Below, one piece after another: positions 1 to 9,021 of a stretch of DNA of 32,550 nt. The stretch comes from Micavibrio sp. TMED27 (GTDB taxonomy: Bacteria > Pseudomonadota > Alphaproteobacteria > Micavibrionales > Micavibrionaceae), in assembly GCA_002167715.1 (NCBI GenBank), contig NHCG01000006.1, forward strand, positions 1-32,550, written 5' to 3'. The notes beneath the pieces are model-generated. The model had not been told where the DNA came from. It saw nothing but the letters and a program-made list of their open reading frames with translations, and ran no database searches. A program made the translations under genes and the position numbers. The stretch's first letter is position 1. Each line of letters opens with the position of its first letter.

Positions 1-1
1 G

Positions 2-766
2 GTCTGGGGTGAAAACTCGAACGGTCAATTAGGGCTTGGTGATACAACAGATCGTCAAACGCCTATTTTGCACAGCAGCCTCAGCAACGTTGTCAAAGCT
101 GTTGCTTCATGCGGTTATCGTACCGATGGCGCAAGTCCAACTGGGCATGGCTTAATCTTGTTGTCAGACGGATCAATATGGAGCGCTGGGTATAATGGCT
201 ATGGTCAACTCGGTCATGGTGACACCACCAATCGCACGAGCTTTTCACAAATAAGCCATAGCGAGAGCTTTACTGACATTTTTGCAGGTGATGGTCGCTA
301 TCCCGTATCTGGTGGAATAACTGATCAGAATGAAGTCTACCTATGGGGTAATAATGGCTATGGACAGCTTGGCACCGGCAACACGACGAACCAGCCATCC
401 CCATTTAAACCTAACGGCTCTTTTCAAGGCAATGTTTCCCGCGTGCGTATTGGCGGTGGGGCTAGTTATGATGGGTGCATTATCCAATCTGGTAATGAAC
501 TCTGGGCCGCTGGTTATTCCGGCAATGGCAATCTTGGAATTAATTCAACGGCAGGCACGAATAATACCTTCAAACGAGTGTTAGGCCAATCAGGTGTTAT
601 CGAAGACTGGAATTGTTATGGGCATGGCACGTCCCCTTGGGGGCTGGGTGTTTTATATGACGATGGGCGCGTCGATGCCTGCGGAGATAATAACTCCTAC
701 GGAGAAACCGGTACACAAACGGGCAATTTGCACGACGTTAAAACCCTCAAAAATGTAATCTTTTAA
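2..766 (+). CDS. RCC1-repeat (beta-propeller) protein, 5' truncated, probable tail fibre/adhesin
   Basis: The reading frame is already open at the window edge, so the N-terminus is missing. It carries RCC1-type repeats with the W-G-x-N-x-x-G-Q-L-G-x-G signature: VWGENSNGQLGLGDTT at the start, then SAGYNGYGQLGHGDTTN, LWGNNGYGQLGTGNTTN, AAGYSGNGNLG and a final degenerate ACGDNNSYGETGT. RCC1 repeats fold into a seven-bladed propeller used for protein or surface binding. Ten bases separate the stop from the next tail gene, and the following genes are all tail genes. A role as the receptor-binding tip or fibre protein is therefore inferred from position; no catalytic residues are visible. Alternative: a host surface RCC1 protein caught at the element edge, less likely given the spacing. 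Confidence 0.75.
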   Translation, partial: VWGENSNGQLGLGDTTDRQTPILHSSLSNVVKAVASCGYRTDGASPTGHGLILLSDGSIWSAGYNGYGQLGHGDTTNRTSFSQISHSESFTDIFAGDGRYPVSGGITDQNEVYLWGNNGYGQLGTGNTTNQPSPFKPNGSFQGNVSRVRIGGGASYDGCIIQSGNELWAAGYSGNGNLGINSTAGTNNTFKRVLGQSGVIEDWNCYGHGTSPWGLGVLYDDGRVDACGDNNSYGETGTQTGNLHDVKTLKNVIF

Positions 767-776
767 GGAGAAAATC

Positions 777-1235
777 ATGAAAGTTAAATCATATTTAATC
801 AGCAAAGCCCCCAGCTTTGCTGAAAGCGAAGTCGCGCCCATTCATTTAGGCGATTTAGATGATCGGCACTATTACGCTTTTGCTAAAGGGGTAAAACCCG
901 CCAAAGGTAGCAAGAATGTTGAAGACGGTGAGTTGGAGGATGTTATTAAATCTAGCCTGCTTATTCAGCAAATCAAGGAAGAAGCTGGTCGCCGTATTAA
1001 TGCTGTTGCACCAGCATGGAAACAACAAAATGCGCTGGCAGATTTGTATCTTTTGGACGGTAGAGACGATCTTAGCGATGATGAAAAACAAGACCTTATC
1101 GAAGCCCAAGACCTGCTTGCTCGTGTGAAAGAGATCCGCAAGCGTTCTGATGAGATTGAAAATTCATTCATCGATGGTGTGGCGCTGGATTATCTGAATG
1201 ACAAAGCGTGGGAGGATGTCAAAGATGCCGAATAG
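777..1235 (+). CDS. Putative phage tail accessory/assembly protein
   Basis: A 152-residue, acidic, largely helical soluble protein preceded by AAGGAG six bases before the ATG. No signal peptide or membrane segment is visible. The central stretch around residues 72-83 (RRINAVAPAWKQ) followed by a helical RKRSDEIENSF segment resembles the C-terminal part of tail-fibre assembly (chaperone) proteins, which typically contain an INxxAPxWKQ-like segment. It lies directly after the RCC1 protein and overlaps the next gene by 11 nt, as expected for a fibre chaperone. The function is inferred from that resemblance and position. Confidence 0.6.
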   Translation: MKVKSYLISKAPSFAESEVAPIHLGDLDDRHYYAFAKGVKPAKGSKNVEDGELEDVIKSSLLIQQIKEEAGRRINAVAPAWKQQNALADLYLLDGRDDLSDDEKQDLIEAQDLLARVKEIRKRSDEIENSFIDGVALDYLNDKAWEDVKDAE

Positions 1236-1767
1236 CGCATTATCGGAAGCCTTGCGTGAAGCTTACGCCTCTGCGCCCAGTGATGTCGTTATTCTTCATA
1301 CGCTGGAGCTTCGTCATCCGTCTTTTATTGATGATGAGAACCAGCCGATGGCCATTCGGGTGGTGCGCGATAACCAAGAGCTAACAGCACGGCTTGAAAC
1401 CTCTGCGCCTTTAGATGGTGGCGCGATGGTTAATTTTATTGCTATGGGTTTTGATTTGGAGCTTCCGCCTGTTGATACAGCGCCAGTGCCTGAAATCAGC
1501 ATTACGCTGGATAATGTCAGCCGTGAGATCGTCACGCATCTGGATCGCGCTGCGGAAAGTCAGGATAAAATTGAGATCACTTATCGCCCATATTTATCAG
1601 ATGATTTTGAAGGGCCACAAATGGACCCGCCATTTACGCTGGTATTAACTGAAGTGAGCGCGGATGCATCACGCGTGACCGGCAAAGCCCGTATGCTTGA
1701 TGTCGGGAATAAAGCCTTTCCATCAGAAACTTACAACGCATTACGTTTTGCGGGCTTAACAAGATAA
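1225..1767 (+). CDS. DUF1833 family phage tail protein
   Basis: A 180-residue protein beginning MPNSALSEALREAYAS. The ATG at 1225 is preferred over those at 1198 and 1216 because GGAGG (1211-1215) lies nine bases upstream of it. The early segment HTLELRHPSF with a following hydrophobic and acidic strand pattern, and the late TLVLTEVSADASRVTGKARMLD region, match my knowledge of the DUF1833 family, found in tail modules of alphaproteobacterial phages just upstream of an NlpC/P60 protein. The molecular role is not established; it is probably a structural component of the distal tail. The gene overlaps its upstream neighbour and ends nine bases before the next start. Confidence 0.8.
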   Translation: MPNSALSEALREAYASAPSDVVILHTLELRHPSFIDDENQPMAIRVVRDNQELTARLETSAPLDGGAMVNFIAMGFDLELPPVDTAPVPEISITLDNVSREIVTHLDRAAESQDKIEITYRPYLSDDFEGPQMDPPFTLVLTEVSADASRVTGKARMLDVGNKAFPSETYNALRFAGLTR

Positions 1768-1776
1768 GGAGGCGAG

Positions 1777-2211
1777 ATGACACATTGGGCAACAGATTAT
1801 ATTGGCAAACCTTGGAGGGTAGCATCAGATGGTCCTGAAGACTTTGATTGCTGGGGACTGGTTGTTGATATTCATCGTCGCTTTTATGGCCGTGAGCTGG
1901 AGATTATTCCCGTGGAAGAAAGCAATCTACGCCAACTGATCAAAACCTTTGATGCGCACCCTGAAAAGCAAAACTGGGATACTGTTAAAAATCCGATAGA
2001 GGGTGACATTGCTCTCATGCGTCAGAGCCGCCACCCCATTCATGTTGGCGTGTGGCTCGATGTTGATGGCGGTGGGCTACTTCACTGCATGCAAGGCGCT
2101 GGCGTGGTGTTTCAAAACCTCCAAAGCCTCAGCCTAACAGGTTGGAAAATTGAAAATTATTATCGTTACAAAGGAGAAATGAGCGATGGCTCAAATTGCC
2201 ATTCATCATAA
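1777..2211 (+). CDS. NlpC/P60-type tail-associated peptidoglycan hydrolase
   Basis: A 144-residue protein with an AAGGAG ribosome binding site. It shows the papain-like NlpC/P60 order: the catalytic Cys in DFDCWGLV (about residue 26), His in HPIHVGVWLD (about residue 89-91), and a third polar residue in the following strand (LLHCMQGAGV). In tailed phages this domain corresponds to the lambda K / GTA peptidase that opens the cell wall during DNA entry, with the TipJ/J protein as its neighbour, as here. The last 26 bases overlap the start of the next gene, suggesting coupled translation. Confidence 0.88.
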   Translation: MTHWATDYIGKPWRVASDGPEDFDCWGLVVDIHRRFYGRELEIIPVEESNLRQLIKTFDAHPEKQNWDTVKNPIEGDIALMRQSRHPIHVGVWLDVDGGGLLHCMQGAGVVFQNLQSLSLTGWKIENYYRYKGEMSDGSNCHSS

Positions 2212-4441
2212 CCCATTTCATTTGCACTTAAACGTTGATTTGTTCACGCCGAAACGCGGGCAAACAATACGTGGCTGGCTTGATGAACGAGGCATCGTAG
2301 AATTCACAAAGCCAACATTGTGCCTTGTCGATGGCGAGCCTGTGCTTAGAAAAGATTGGTCGCTGGTGGTGATTGCCAAAGATATGGTGGTGAGCTTTAT
2401 CACACTTCCTCAAGGTGGCGGTGGCGGCGGTAAAATCCTGCGCACCGTTTTAACCATTGCTGTAATGGTGGCTGCGCCTTATGCGGGTGCGGCGCTTGCA
2501 GGCACGCTGGGTGTAACGAGCGCGATTGGTACATCGCTTATCACCGCTGGGATTGCTTTGGCAGGATCGGCGCTGGTGAATGCACTTATTCCGCCGCCAA
2601 TGCCAAGCTCGGCGATTAGTAATTATAATGCCACCAGCCCCAGTCCGACATACTCCCTGCAGGCACAAGGTAACCAAGCCCGCCTTGGCGAGCCAATTCC
2701 TGTTGTTTACGGTCGGCATGTTGTGTATCCCGATTTTGGTGCAACGCCCTATGCCGAATTTGAGGGCAATGACCAATTCCTTTTCCAGCTCCATGTGATA
2801 GGACAAGGTGAATATGATATTGAACAGATCCGCATCGAAGATACGCCGATCAGTTCATTTGAAGAGATTGTATATGAGATTATTCAGCCCTATGGCACAG
2901 TCAGCTTGTTTGATACTGATGTTGTCACCGCGCCAGAGGTTGCAGGGCAAGAGCTTTTGAATGCTGCCGATGGTGGTGATTGGATTGGACCGTTTGTGGT
3001 GAACCCCGCTGAAACAACCACTGACCTTATAAGCCTAGATATTATCATGCCCAAGGGGCTGTATTACGCGAATGACAGCGGCTCTTTAAACAATCGAACG
3101 GTCACTTGGGAAGTTCAAGCTCGCCTTATCGATGATGATGGTGTGGCTTTAGGCTCTTGGATCACGCTGGGAACAGAAACACATACGGCAAACACCAATA
3201 CGGCCATTCGCAATACCTATAAGTATCCAGTGGCGGCTGGGCGTTATGAGGTTCAGGCTATCCGCACCAATGCCAAGGATAATTCTGCCAGATCTGGGAA
3301 TGATTTAAATTGGAATGCGCTGAAAGCCCATTTGATCCATACCCCTGATTTTGGGGATGTGACATTGCTGGCCATGAAAATGCGGGCGACGGATAATTTG
3401 TCGCAGCGCTCATCGCGGATGGTGAATTGTATCGTAACGCGCAAATTGTCAATTTGGCATGATCAAAATGGTTGGAGCAGTGTTCAAGCCACGCAATCTA
3501 TCGCATGGGCAATGGCAGATATTTTAAAAGCAAGCTATGGCGCGGATTTAGAAGATAGCAGGATTGATTTGCAGGCGCTGGTGGCGCTGGATACGATTTG
3601 GCAAGCGCGCGGCGACACCTTTAACGGTGTCTTTGATAGCAAGCGCACAGTATGGGATGCTTTAACGCAAGTGGCGCGATGTGGTCGCGCTATTCCGTTT
3701 TTACAAGGCGGTCTGGTTCGATTTGTGCGGGATGAGCCAAAATCGCTCCCTGTTGCCTTGTTCTCCCCGCGTAATATCGTGAAAAGCAGTTTTAAGATTG
3801 ACTATGTGATGCCAGGCGAAGATACGGCAGATAGCGTGACAGTCGAATTTTTCAATCAAAAGACATGGAAGCCCGATGAAGTAACCGCCAGCCTGCCAGA
3901 TAGCAATGCTGAGCAACCAGCCACTGTATCGCTTTTTGGCTGTACGAATAAAGATCATGCTATGCGCGAAGGTCTGTATATGGCGGCAGCTAATCGCTAT
4001 CGGCGACGCATGGTTAATTTTAGAACAGAGCTTGAAGGCTTGATCCCGACCTATGGTGATTTGATCGCTATCTCTCATGATATGCCACGCTGGGGAGAAG
4101 CTGGCGATGTGGTTGCGTACGAGCATCCTATTCTGACCTTGTCTGAGCCTGTGACCTTTGAGAATGGAAACAGCCATTACATCGCTTTGCGCAAGCGCGA
4201 TGGTTCAATCAGTGGGCCATGGGAAGTATTGCCCACCAGTAAGGATATGCAAGTCGAATTGCTCGATGAAATTGATTTCACGCCCTACACAGGCAGTGCA
4301 GAAGAACGTACGCACTTTTCCTTTGGTATTGGAGAGGATTGGGCTGTGCTAGCGCGTGTCACGACCATCAAACCGCGTGGTGATCTGATTGAGATCGCCT
4401 CTGTCGTTGAAAATCCGCTGGTGCATACCGCCGATATCTAA
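2186..4441 (+). CDS. TipJ/gpJ-like host-specificity tail tip protein
   Basis: A 751-residue protein in the right place for the central tail tip. The ribosome binding site AGGAG at 2171-2175 fits the ATG at 2186 rather than the out-of-frame ATG at 2179. Residues about 1-75 form a small N-terminal domain. A Gly-rich linker (QGGGGGGK) and hydrophobic Ala/Gly-rich helices (about 90-135) follow, then GNQARLGEPIPVVYGRHVV, the typical entry to the gpJ-like core. The middle holds fibronectin-like beta domains and the C-terminal third the Phage-tail_3-like region. In lambda and GTA relatives this protein closes the tail tube and contacts the receptor. The length is in the usual range for short TipJ proteins. 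Stop-to-start distance to the next gene is 28 nt. Confidence 0.85.
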   Translation: MAQIAIHHNPFHLHLNVDLFTPKRGQTIRGWLDERGIVEFTKPTLCLVDGEPVLRKDWSLVVIAKDMVVSFITLPQGGGGGGKILRTVLTIAVMVAAPYAGAALAGTLGVTSAIGTSLITAGIALAGSALVNALIPPPMPSSAISNYNATSPSPTYSLQAQGNQARLGEPIPVVYGRHVVYPDFGATPYAEFEGNDQFLFQLHVIGQGEYDIEQIRIEDTPISSFEEIVYEIIQPYGTVSLFDTDVVTAPEVAGQELLNAADGGDWIGPFVVNPAETTTDLISLDIIMPKGLYYANDSGSLNNRTVTWEVQARLIDDDGVALGSWITLGTETHTANTNTAIRNTYKYPVAAGRYEVQAIRTNAKDNSARSGNDLNWNALKAHLIHTPDFGDVTLLAMKMRATDNLSQRSSRMVNCIVTRKLSIWHDQNGWSSVQATQSIAWAMADILKASYGADLEDSRIDLQALVALDTIWQARGDTFNGVFDSKRTVWDALTQVARCGRAIPFLQGGLVRFVRDEPKSLPVALFSPRNIVKSSFKIDYVMPGEDTADSVTVEFFNQKTWKPDEVTASLPDSNAEQPATVSLFGCTNKDHAMREGLYMAAANRYRRRMVNFRTELEGLIPTYGDLIAISHDMPRWGEAGDVVAYEHPILTLSEPVTFENGNSHYIALRKRDGSISGPWEVLPTSKDMQVELLDEIDFTPYTGSAEERTHFSFGIGEDWAVLARVTTIKPRGDLIEIASVVENPLVHTADI

Positions 4442-4469
4442 AAAACAAAACTAACTAAGGAGAAAAAGC

Positions 4470-4730
4470 ATGACCCCTGCAGAATGGGGCTTGGCTGTGG
4501 GCATTATCGCTCACAGTCTAGCCATACTTGTTGCGCTCGTAAAGCTGACATCATGGATCAGCACACGCATCGCTGTTTTAAACGCCCGACTGAGTACCGT
4601 TGAAAACCAAGTCAATAATGACATCACTGGACGCAAAGTCGTTGGCGAAATGCGCGAAGATCTCGCTGCCATAAAAGTACAGATCATTGATATTCGCGAC
4701 GACCTCAAGTTTTTACGTACCCCTAAATAA
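4470..4730 (+). CDS. Small membrane protein with C-terminal coiled coil (lysis-module position)
   Basis: An 86-residue protein with AAGGAG upstream. Residues about 5-30 (WGLAVGIIAHSLAILVALVKL) form one transmembrane segment, followed by a heptad-like region (ARLSTVENQV, MREDLAAIKVQIIDIRDDL) that should form a coiled coil. This single-TM plus coiled-coil layout and its place between the tail tip and the holin suggest a lysis accessory such as an i-spanin or holin partner. No lipobox partner (o-spanin) is apparent. Family membership is not recognised with certainty. Confidence 0.65.
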   Translation: MTPAEWGLAVGIIAHSLAILVALVKLTSWISTRIAVLNARLSTVENQVNNDITGRKVVGEMREDLAAIKVQIIDIRDDLKFLRTPK

Positions 4731-4759
4731 ACCACCTCAAACCTAAAGGAGAAAATACT

Positions 4760-5218
4760 ATGCTTACATTACTTGGAAGCCTTATCGGCTTTATTTCATC
4801 TGCGTTCCCAGACTTTCTGAATATCTGGCAGGATCGTAGTGACAAAAAACATGAGCTTGCCATTCTTGATCGACAGATGGAGGCACAAAAGCAAGGGCAT
4901 AATCAGCGCTTGGAAGAGATTCATGTGCAGGCTGATATATCAGAAAGCCAAGCCCTTTATAAACACGCAAGCCAGCCTAGTGGTGTGCGCTGGGTTGAAG
5001 CTTTGAGAGCATCTGTCCGCCCGATTTTGACCTACGCATTCTTCGCTTTATTTGCGACTGTCAAAATATCAGCATTGCTCAATTTACTCGATAGTGGCGC
5101 ACCCATCACCGACAGCTTAATTGCCATTTGGGATATTGAAACACAGGCTCTTTTTGCTGCGGTTATGTCGTTTTGGTTTGGTCAGAGAGCGCTTTCAAAA
5201 TTCCGTTCAAATAGCTGA
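4760..5218 (+). CDS. Phage holin, GTA-type 3TM family
   Basis: A 152-residue protein preceded by AAGGAG. It has an N-terminal hydrophobic segment (LLGSLIGFISSAFPDFL), a charged helical middle rich in Gln/Glu/Lys, and then two closely spaced hydrophobic segments (PILTYAFFALFATVKISALL and ALFAAVMSFWFGQRAL). The motif SGVRWVEALRASVRPILTY followed by the terminal FWFGQRAL is characteristic, in my experience, of the 'holin of 3TMs' family linked to gene transfer agents and alphaproteobacterial phages. It would permeabilise the inner membrane so that the endolysin encoded 380 nt downstream can reach the wall. Confidence 0.85.
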   Translation: MLTLLGSLIGFISSAFPDFLNIWQDRSDKKHELAILDRQMEAQKQGHNQRLEEIHVQADISESQALYKHASQPSGVRWVEALRASVRPILTYAFFALFATVKISALLNLLDSGAPITDSLIAIWDIETQALFAAVMSFWFGQRALSKFRSNS

Positions 5219-5237
5219 ATAATAACATCTTATTCAG
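5215..5237 (+). other. Hairpin over the holin stop codon
   Basis: CTGAATAA (5215-5222) and TTATTCAG (5230-5237) form a perfect 8-bp stem with a 7-base loop; the left arm contains the holin stop codon. There is no T-tract, so it is more likely an mRNA-processing or stability hairpin than an intrinsic terminator. Confidence 0.4.
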
Positions 5238-5291
5238 TTGATTAAGTTCCAAAACGAAGCGTTACTGATGACACAAAAGAAAGGATGAACA

Positions 5292-5582
5292 ATGTCAAAA
5301 ATTTATTACAAAGCCATGATTGAGGATATGACGAGCGATCAATGTTCAGATCGTGAAATTGAATGTTTGCTCGATCATTATCAAGCAGTCGTGAAGCAAG
5401 TTGGATTAGCCAGAACAGCATTTTATGATCTAGCCGACTTTCCCTTAGCCATAAAATATAAGGTCGATAAATTTAAGCTGAAAATTGACCGCAAAATGGT
5501 CTTAGACCAAGAGCAGTTTTGGGGCGTATTTACGAGCGGCGATAAAAAACTAACGGTCATTGCAACGCTGGAGAAACATTAA
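5292..5582 (+). CDS. Small hypothetical phage protein
   Basis: A 96-residue soluble protein of unrecognised family, with GAAAGGATG upstream of the ATG. Nothing suggests a signal peptide or membrane segment. The first half is mixed charged and helical (CSDREIECLLDHYQAVVKQ). The second half is basic (YKVDKFKLKIDRK) and ends in a beta-like GDKKLTVIATLE. It sits between holin and endolysin on the same strand. Its leader shares GAAGCGTTACTG with the leader of the small gene at 26571. No function is assigned. Confidence 0.6.
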   Translation: MSKIYYKAMIEDMTSDQCSDREIECLLDHYQAVVKQVGLARTAFYDLADFPLAIKYKVDKFKLKIDRKMVLDQEQFWGVFTSGDKKLTVIATLEKH

Positions 5583-5600
5583 CATTTAAAGGAGGCTAAT

Positions 5601-6032
5601 ATGCGTCATATTACACAAGAAGGTATAGATTTAATCAAACGGTTCGAGGGCTTCTCTCCAACCGTTTATTTTTGTCCTGCTGGATACCCAACAATCGGCT
5701 ACGGCCACGTTGTCAAAAAGGGCGAGGATTTCTCTGGCGGGATCACTCAAGGCGAGGCTGAGGAATTACTGCGTCTAGATGCTCAAATTGCGGAACGTGC
5801 CGTCCTACGCTTGATTACAGTGCCATTAACGGATGGGCAATTTGATGCGCTTGTATCATTCACCTACAATTTAGGGTCAGGCGCACTACAACGCTCAACT
5901 CTGCGCCGCGTCATTAACCGTCAGAACCACCATAATGTTCCAGCTCAGCTTATGCGCTGGGTCTGGGCTGGTGGCCGTAAGTTAAGGGGGCTGATCCGGC
6001 GACGGGAGGCAGAGGCACGTCTGTATGCCTAG
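5601..6032 (+). CDS. GH24 phage lysozyme (endolysin)
   Basis: A 143-residue T4/P22/P21-type lysozyme with AGGAGG six bases before the ATG. The catalytic Glu16 (KRFEGF), Cys25 and Thr31 (YPTIGYGH) keep the E-8x-(D/C)-5x-T spacing. The Cys at the second position is an accepted variant. Later family landmarks are LTDGQFDALVSFTYNLG and the C-terminal GLIRRREAEARLY. It cleaves the glycan of peptidoglycan during lysis. The N-terminus has no SAR or signal segment, so export depends on the upstream holin. Full family length. Confidence 0.95.
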   Translation: MRHITQEGIDLIKRFEGFSPTVYFCPAGYPTIGYGHVVKKGEDFSGGITQGEAEELLRLDAQIAERAVLRLITVPLTDGQFDALVSFTYNLGSGALQRSTLRRVINRQNHHNVPAQLMRWVWAGGRKLRGLIRRREAEARLYA

Positions 6033-6039
6033 GTTTTAT

Positions 6040-9021
6040 TTACCTTTGCTCACCTTGAACTTCTCGCAAGGCGCGGCTAAAGAAGTGGCGCGTTGCTTGT
6101 TCTCTTGCCTGCGCATCGCTCATCACAATATTTTGTAATTGTTTATCTTTTTGGAAGAGTTTGATTGCCCCCTCAAAGAAAGCATGTGAGAAAGCGCCGA
6201 ACACGACATCTGGTGGATTGTTTTTCAACATTTCACGAAGATCTTCATCTCCTAAAATCTCTCTATTCACTTGTTCGAAGCGTAAGAAATCTTCTTTAGT
6301 AAATTCTGTCCCATGGCGCTGGTTAAAGTTATCGATAATCTCCGACAATGCCTTTTCTTCATCTTCGGTGTATGTTTTTGCGCCAAAGTCTTTAATGGAA
6401 GATAAAGCCGTTGTAGAGCCAGCTTGCAGAGATGCATTGCCATGTTCTTTTTCTTCGACGCGGAAGGCTTGTAGGCGAAGCATGTCTTCTGTGATTTCAA
6501 TCTCTGGAGGTACATCACGGCTCGGTAATAGCTTAATAAGCCACGCTGAGTAAGAGAATAGCTTCTCAAGGTTAGTGTCCTCTAATCGTACAACTTGCGC
6601 GACGAAAGAATAAAAGCGCATATAGCTTTTCAAAAGTTGGCGAAATTCTTCGCGCTTGCCTTCATCTTCTTCATACTCAAAGCGCTGGACAGCATTGCGT
6701 ACTAGTGCTTCCAGCTTAATACGGTCGTGTGGGTCTAAAATACCCTTATAATAGATTTCTGCGAAACGATTTACTTCTTCTTCATCAATAATTGAGAAGG
6801 CTTTAATGCGCCCCTCTAGTTCATAAATTTGATTGGGGTCTGAAATATCTTCGACAGATGTAGCTTCGAAAAATGGCTTAAAAGCATTTTGAATGTCTTC
6901 GATTGTATTTTGGAAGTCCAATACAAAAGTACGCTCTTTATTGGCGCATGTTCTATTAAGACGTGAGAGTGTTTGTACGGCCTGTAAGCCATCTAATTTA
7001 CGATCAACATACATGGCGCACAATTTAGGCTGATCAAATCCTGTTTGATATTTCTCGGCCACTATTAACAATTGATACTCCGAAGTTTCAAACTTCTTAG
7101 GCAGTTCAGTTTCTGCAAAGCCATTAACGTCGGCTTCGGTGTAGGTTTCCCCCTCAAAATCCATTTCACCGGAAAAGGCAACAAGCGCCTTTAAGTCCCC
7201 ATAGTGATGGCTTTCAATATATTTTTTGATGGCAAAGTAATATTTTAAGGCATGCTCTCGGCTTTGCGTAACGACCATAGCTTTAGCGGCCCCATGTATT
7301 TCTTTGGCCACATGGCGTCGGAAATGCTCAACGATAACTTCCACTTTTTGCGCGATAGCGGTGGGGTGGAGTGTTGCAAAGCGTGCAACTTTACGCTGGG
7401 CGCTTCGTCCTGAAAGGTCTGGGTCGTCCTCAATAACTTTCTCAAGCTGATAATACGCTTTATAAGTCATGTAGTTTTGCAAAACATCAAGGATAAAGCC
7501 TTCTTCGATGGCTTGGCGCATTGAGTAAAGGTGGAATGGATGCGGCAGTCCGTCAGCCCCCTTAATTCCAAAGCGTTCAAGCGTCACATTCCGTGGTGTG
7601 GCCGTAAAAGCAAAGTAGCTCACATTGGATTGTGGGCCGCGTTGGCGCTGGTAATCGGCAATCATATCCTCAATACCAGATGGCGCATCTTCTTCACTAT
7701 CCCGGGACAGTGTTTTTGCGAGGTTATCCGCATGCTTACCAGATTGTGATCCATGTGCCTCATCAATCAGTACCGCAAATTTACGGTCGCCTTGCCCTGA
7801 TATCTCTTTCAAGTGATCTGTAGAGAATTTGTGAATCGTCGTAATAATAATACGTGCGCCATTTTGGATGGCTTCTTTAAGCTGGCGCGATGTGCCGTCA
7901 ATCTTTTGCACAACACCCTTTGTTTGCTCAAATTGGGCAACGGTGTTTTGTAACTGGCGATCAAGCACAACACGGTCAGTCACGATAATAGCCGTATTGA
8001 ACACCGGCATATCATTATCATCATGGAGGGTAATCAGGCGGTGGGCAGTCCAGCCGATAGTGTTTGATTTACCAGAGCCAGCAGAGTGTTGAATGAGATA
8101 ATTATGACCTGCATCATTAACCTTGGCGTGTCCAATCATTTTCAAGACCGCATCTAATTGTTGAAAGCGCGGGAAGATCATCACTTCTTTGCCGTCGCTG
8201 GTGTCCAAATGCATAAAGCGACCGATAATATCGAGGAAGATATCACGGCTAAAAATGGCTTTGCCTTCGGGTTGATCGGCATATAGATAAGCGACGCGGA
8301 ATTCATCTTTGATATCCGCGTTACCGGCGCCACCATCGCGCCCACGGTTAAAGGGAAGGAAGCGTGTTTTACCGTTATTCAAACGGGTAGTCATGGATAT
8401 ATTGTCTTCGTCCAAAGCAAAATGCACCAAAGCGCCGCGCTTAAAGGCCAATAAAGGCTCACCCGCTGGGGAGCGGTCTTTTCTGTATTGGCTCTCAGCG
8501 TGTTTAAAAGTTGATCCTGTGCTGAGGTTTTTGCACTCCAGTGTCGCGAGCGGGATACCGTTCACGAACAAAGCTACATCGATGCGGTTGCCGTTTTTAT
8601 TGCTGTATTCCAGCTCATCAATAACACTCAGGATATTGGCGTTATAAAGGCGCAATAAATCATCGTTGAGGCCAGAGGCTGGCTTAAAAAAGCAGAGGGA
8701 GAATTTGATGCCTGGGATCAGTTTAATGCCTTGGCGCAACACATCTAGAGTGCCGCGTTGCTTTAACGCTTTCTCAAGCTGTTTTAAAAATTCTGTTTCG
8801 GCGGCGGTGGAGTATTGTTCTTCCAATCGCGACCATTCATCGGCTTGGGGGTCCTTAATGAATTGCAACACCAGCTCTTTATCAAGAGCTGTCTCAATAT
8901 CATAGTCAGTCTTTGTATTACGCTTAATATAGCCCTGAGAGCCGATAAGCTGCGCAATTAAATGATTTTGAAAGACGCGCTCTAAGTGAATACTGTCCTT
9001 GGTATAGGTTTGGTTTGTCAT
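6040..9021 (-). CDS. hsdR: Type I restriction enzyme, R (motor/nuclease) subunit
   Basis: A 993-residue HsdR of normal length. The N-terminal nuclease domain shows the PD-(D/E)xK residues Asp148 and Glu162-x-Lys164 (FVNGIPLATLECKN). Walker A is HSAGSGKSN at about 312-320, the DEAD-box-like motif II is LIDEAHGSQ (DEAH at about 420-423) and motif III FAFTATP at about 470-476. A later helicase lobe (YQTGFDQPKL, LSRLNR) and a helical C-terminus complete the subunit. It translocates DNA using ATP and cuts far from the unmethylated site when joined to HsdM and HsdS. The start overlaps the hsdS stop in ATGA, so translation is coupled. The stop lies 8 nt from the convergent endolysin stop. Confidence 0.97.
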   Translation of the reverse strand: MTNQTYTKDSIHLERVFQNHLIAQLIGSQGYIKRNTKTDYDIETALDKELVLQFIKDPQADEWSRLEEQYSTAAETEFLKQLEKALKQRGTLDVLRQGIKLIPGIKFSLCFFKPASGLNDDLLRLYNANILSVIDELEYSNKNGNRIDVALFVNGIPLATLECKNLSTGSTFKHAESQYRKDRSPAGEPLLAFKRGALVHFALDEDNISMTTRLNNGKTRFLPFNRGRDGGAGNADIKDEFRVAYLYADQPEGKAIFSRDIFLDIIGRFMHLDTSDGKEVMIFPRFQQLDAVLKMIGHAKVNDAGHNYLIQHSAGSGKSNTIGWTAHRLITLHDDNDMPVFNTAIIVTDRVVLDRQLQNTVAQFEQTKGVVQKIDGTSRQLKEAIQNGARIIITTIHKFSTDHLKEISGQGDRKFAVLIDEAHGSQSGKHADNLAKTLSRDSEEDAPSGIEDMIADYQRQRGPQSNVSYFAFTATPRNVTLERFGIKGADGLPHPFHLYSMRQAIEEGFILDVLQNYMTYKAYYQLEKVIEDDPDLSGRSAQRKVARFATLHPTAIAQKVEVIVEHFRRHVAKEIHGAAKAMVVTQSREHALKYYFAIKKYIESHHYGDLKALVAFSGEMDFEGETYTEADVNGFAETELPKKFETSEYQLLIVAEKYQTGFDQPKLCAMYVDRKLDGLQAVQTLSRLNRTCANKERTFVLDFQNTIEDIQNAFKPFFEATSVEDISDPNQIYELEGRIKAFSIIDEEEVNRFAEIYYKGILDPHDRIKLEALVRNAVQRFEYEEDEGKREEFRQLLKSYMRFYSFVAQVVRLEDTNLEKLFSYSAWLIKLLPSRDVPPEIEITEDMLRLQAFRVEEKEHGNASLQAGSTTALSSIKDFGAKTYTEDEEKALSEIIDNFNQRHGTEFTKEDFLRFEQVNREILGDEDLREMLKNNPPDVVFGAFSHAFFEGAIKLFQKDKQLQNIVMSDAQAREQATRHFFSRALREVQGEQR

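Larger units (their letters stand above)
1..6032 (+). mobile_element. Right (late) end of a tailed-phage/prophage block
   Basis: Consecutive plus-strand genes give tail fibre-like protein, tail accessory protein, DUF1833, NlpC/P60 tail hydrolase, TipJ-like tail tip, membrane protein, holin, small protein and endolysin. This is the usual end of a siphovirus-like late operon. Almost every gene has an AAGGAG-type ribosome binding site and spacing is short or overlapping. The left boundary is outside the window. The right boundary is somewhere after the endolysin stop, and whether the convergent R-M operon belongs to the element cannot be decided from sequence alone. Confidence 0.85.
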
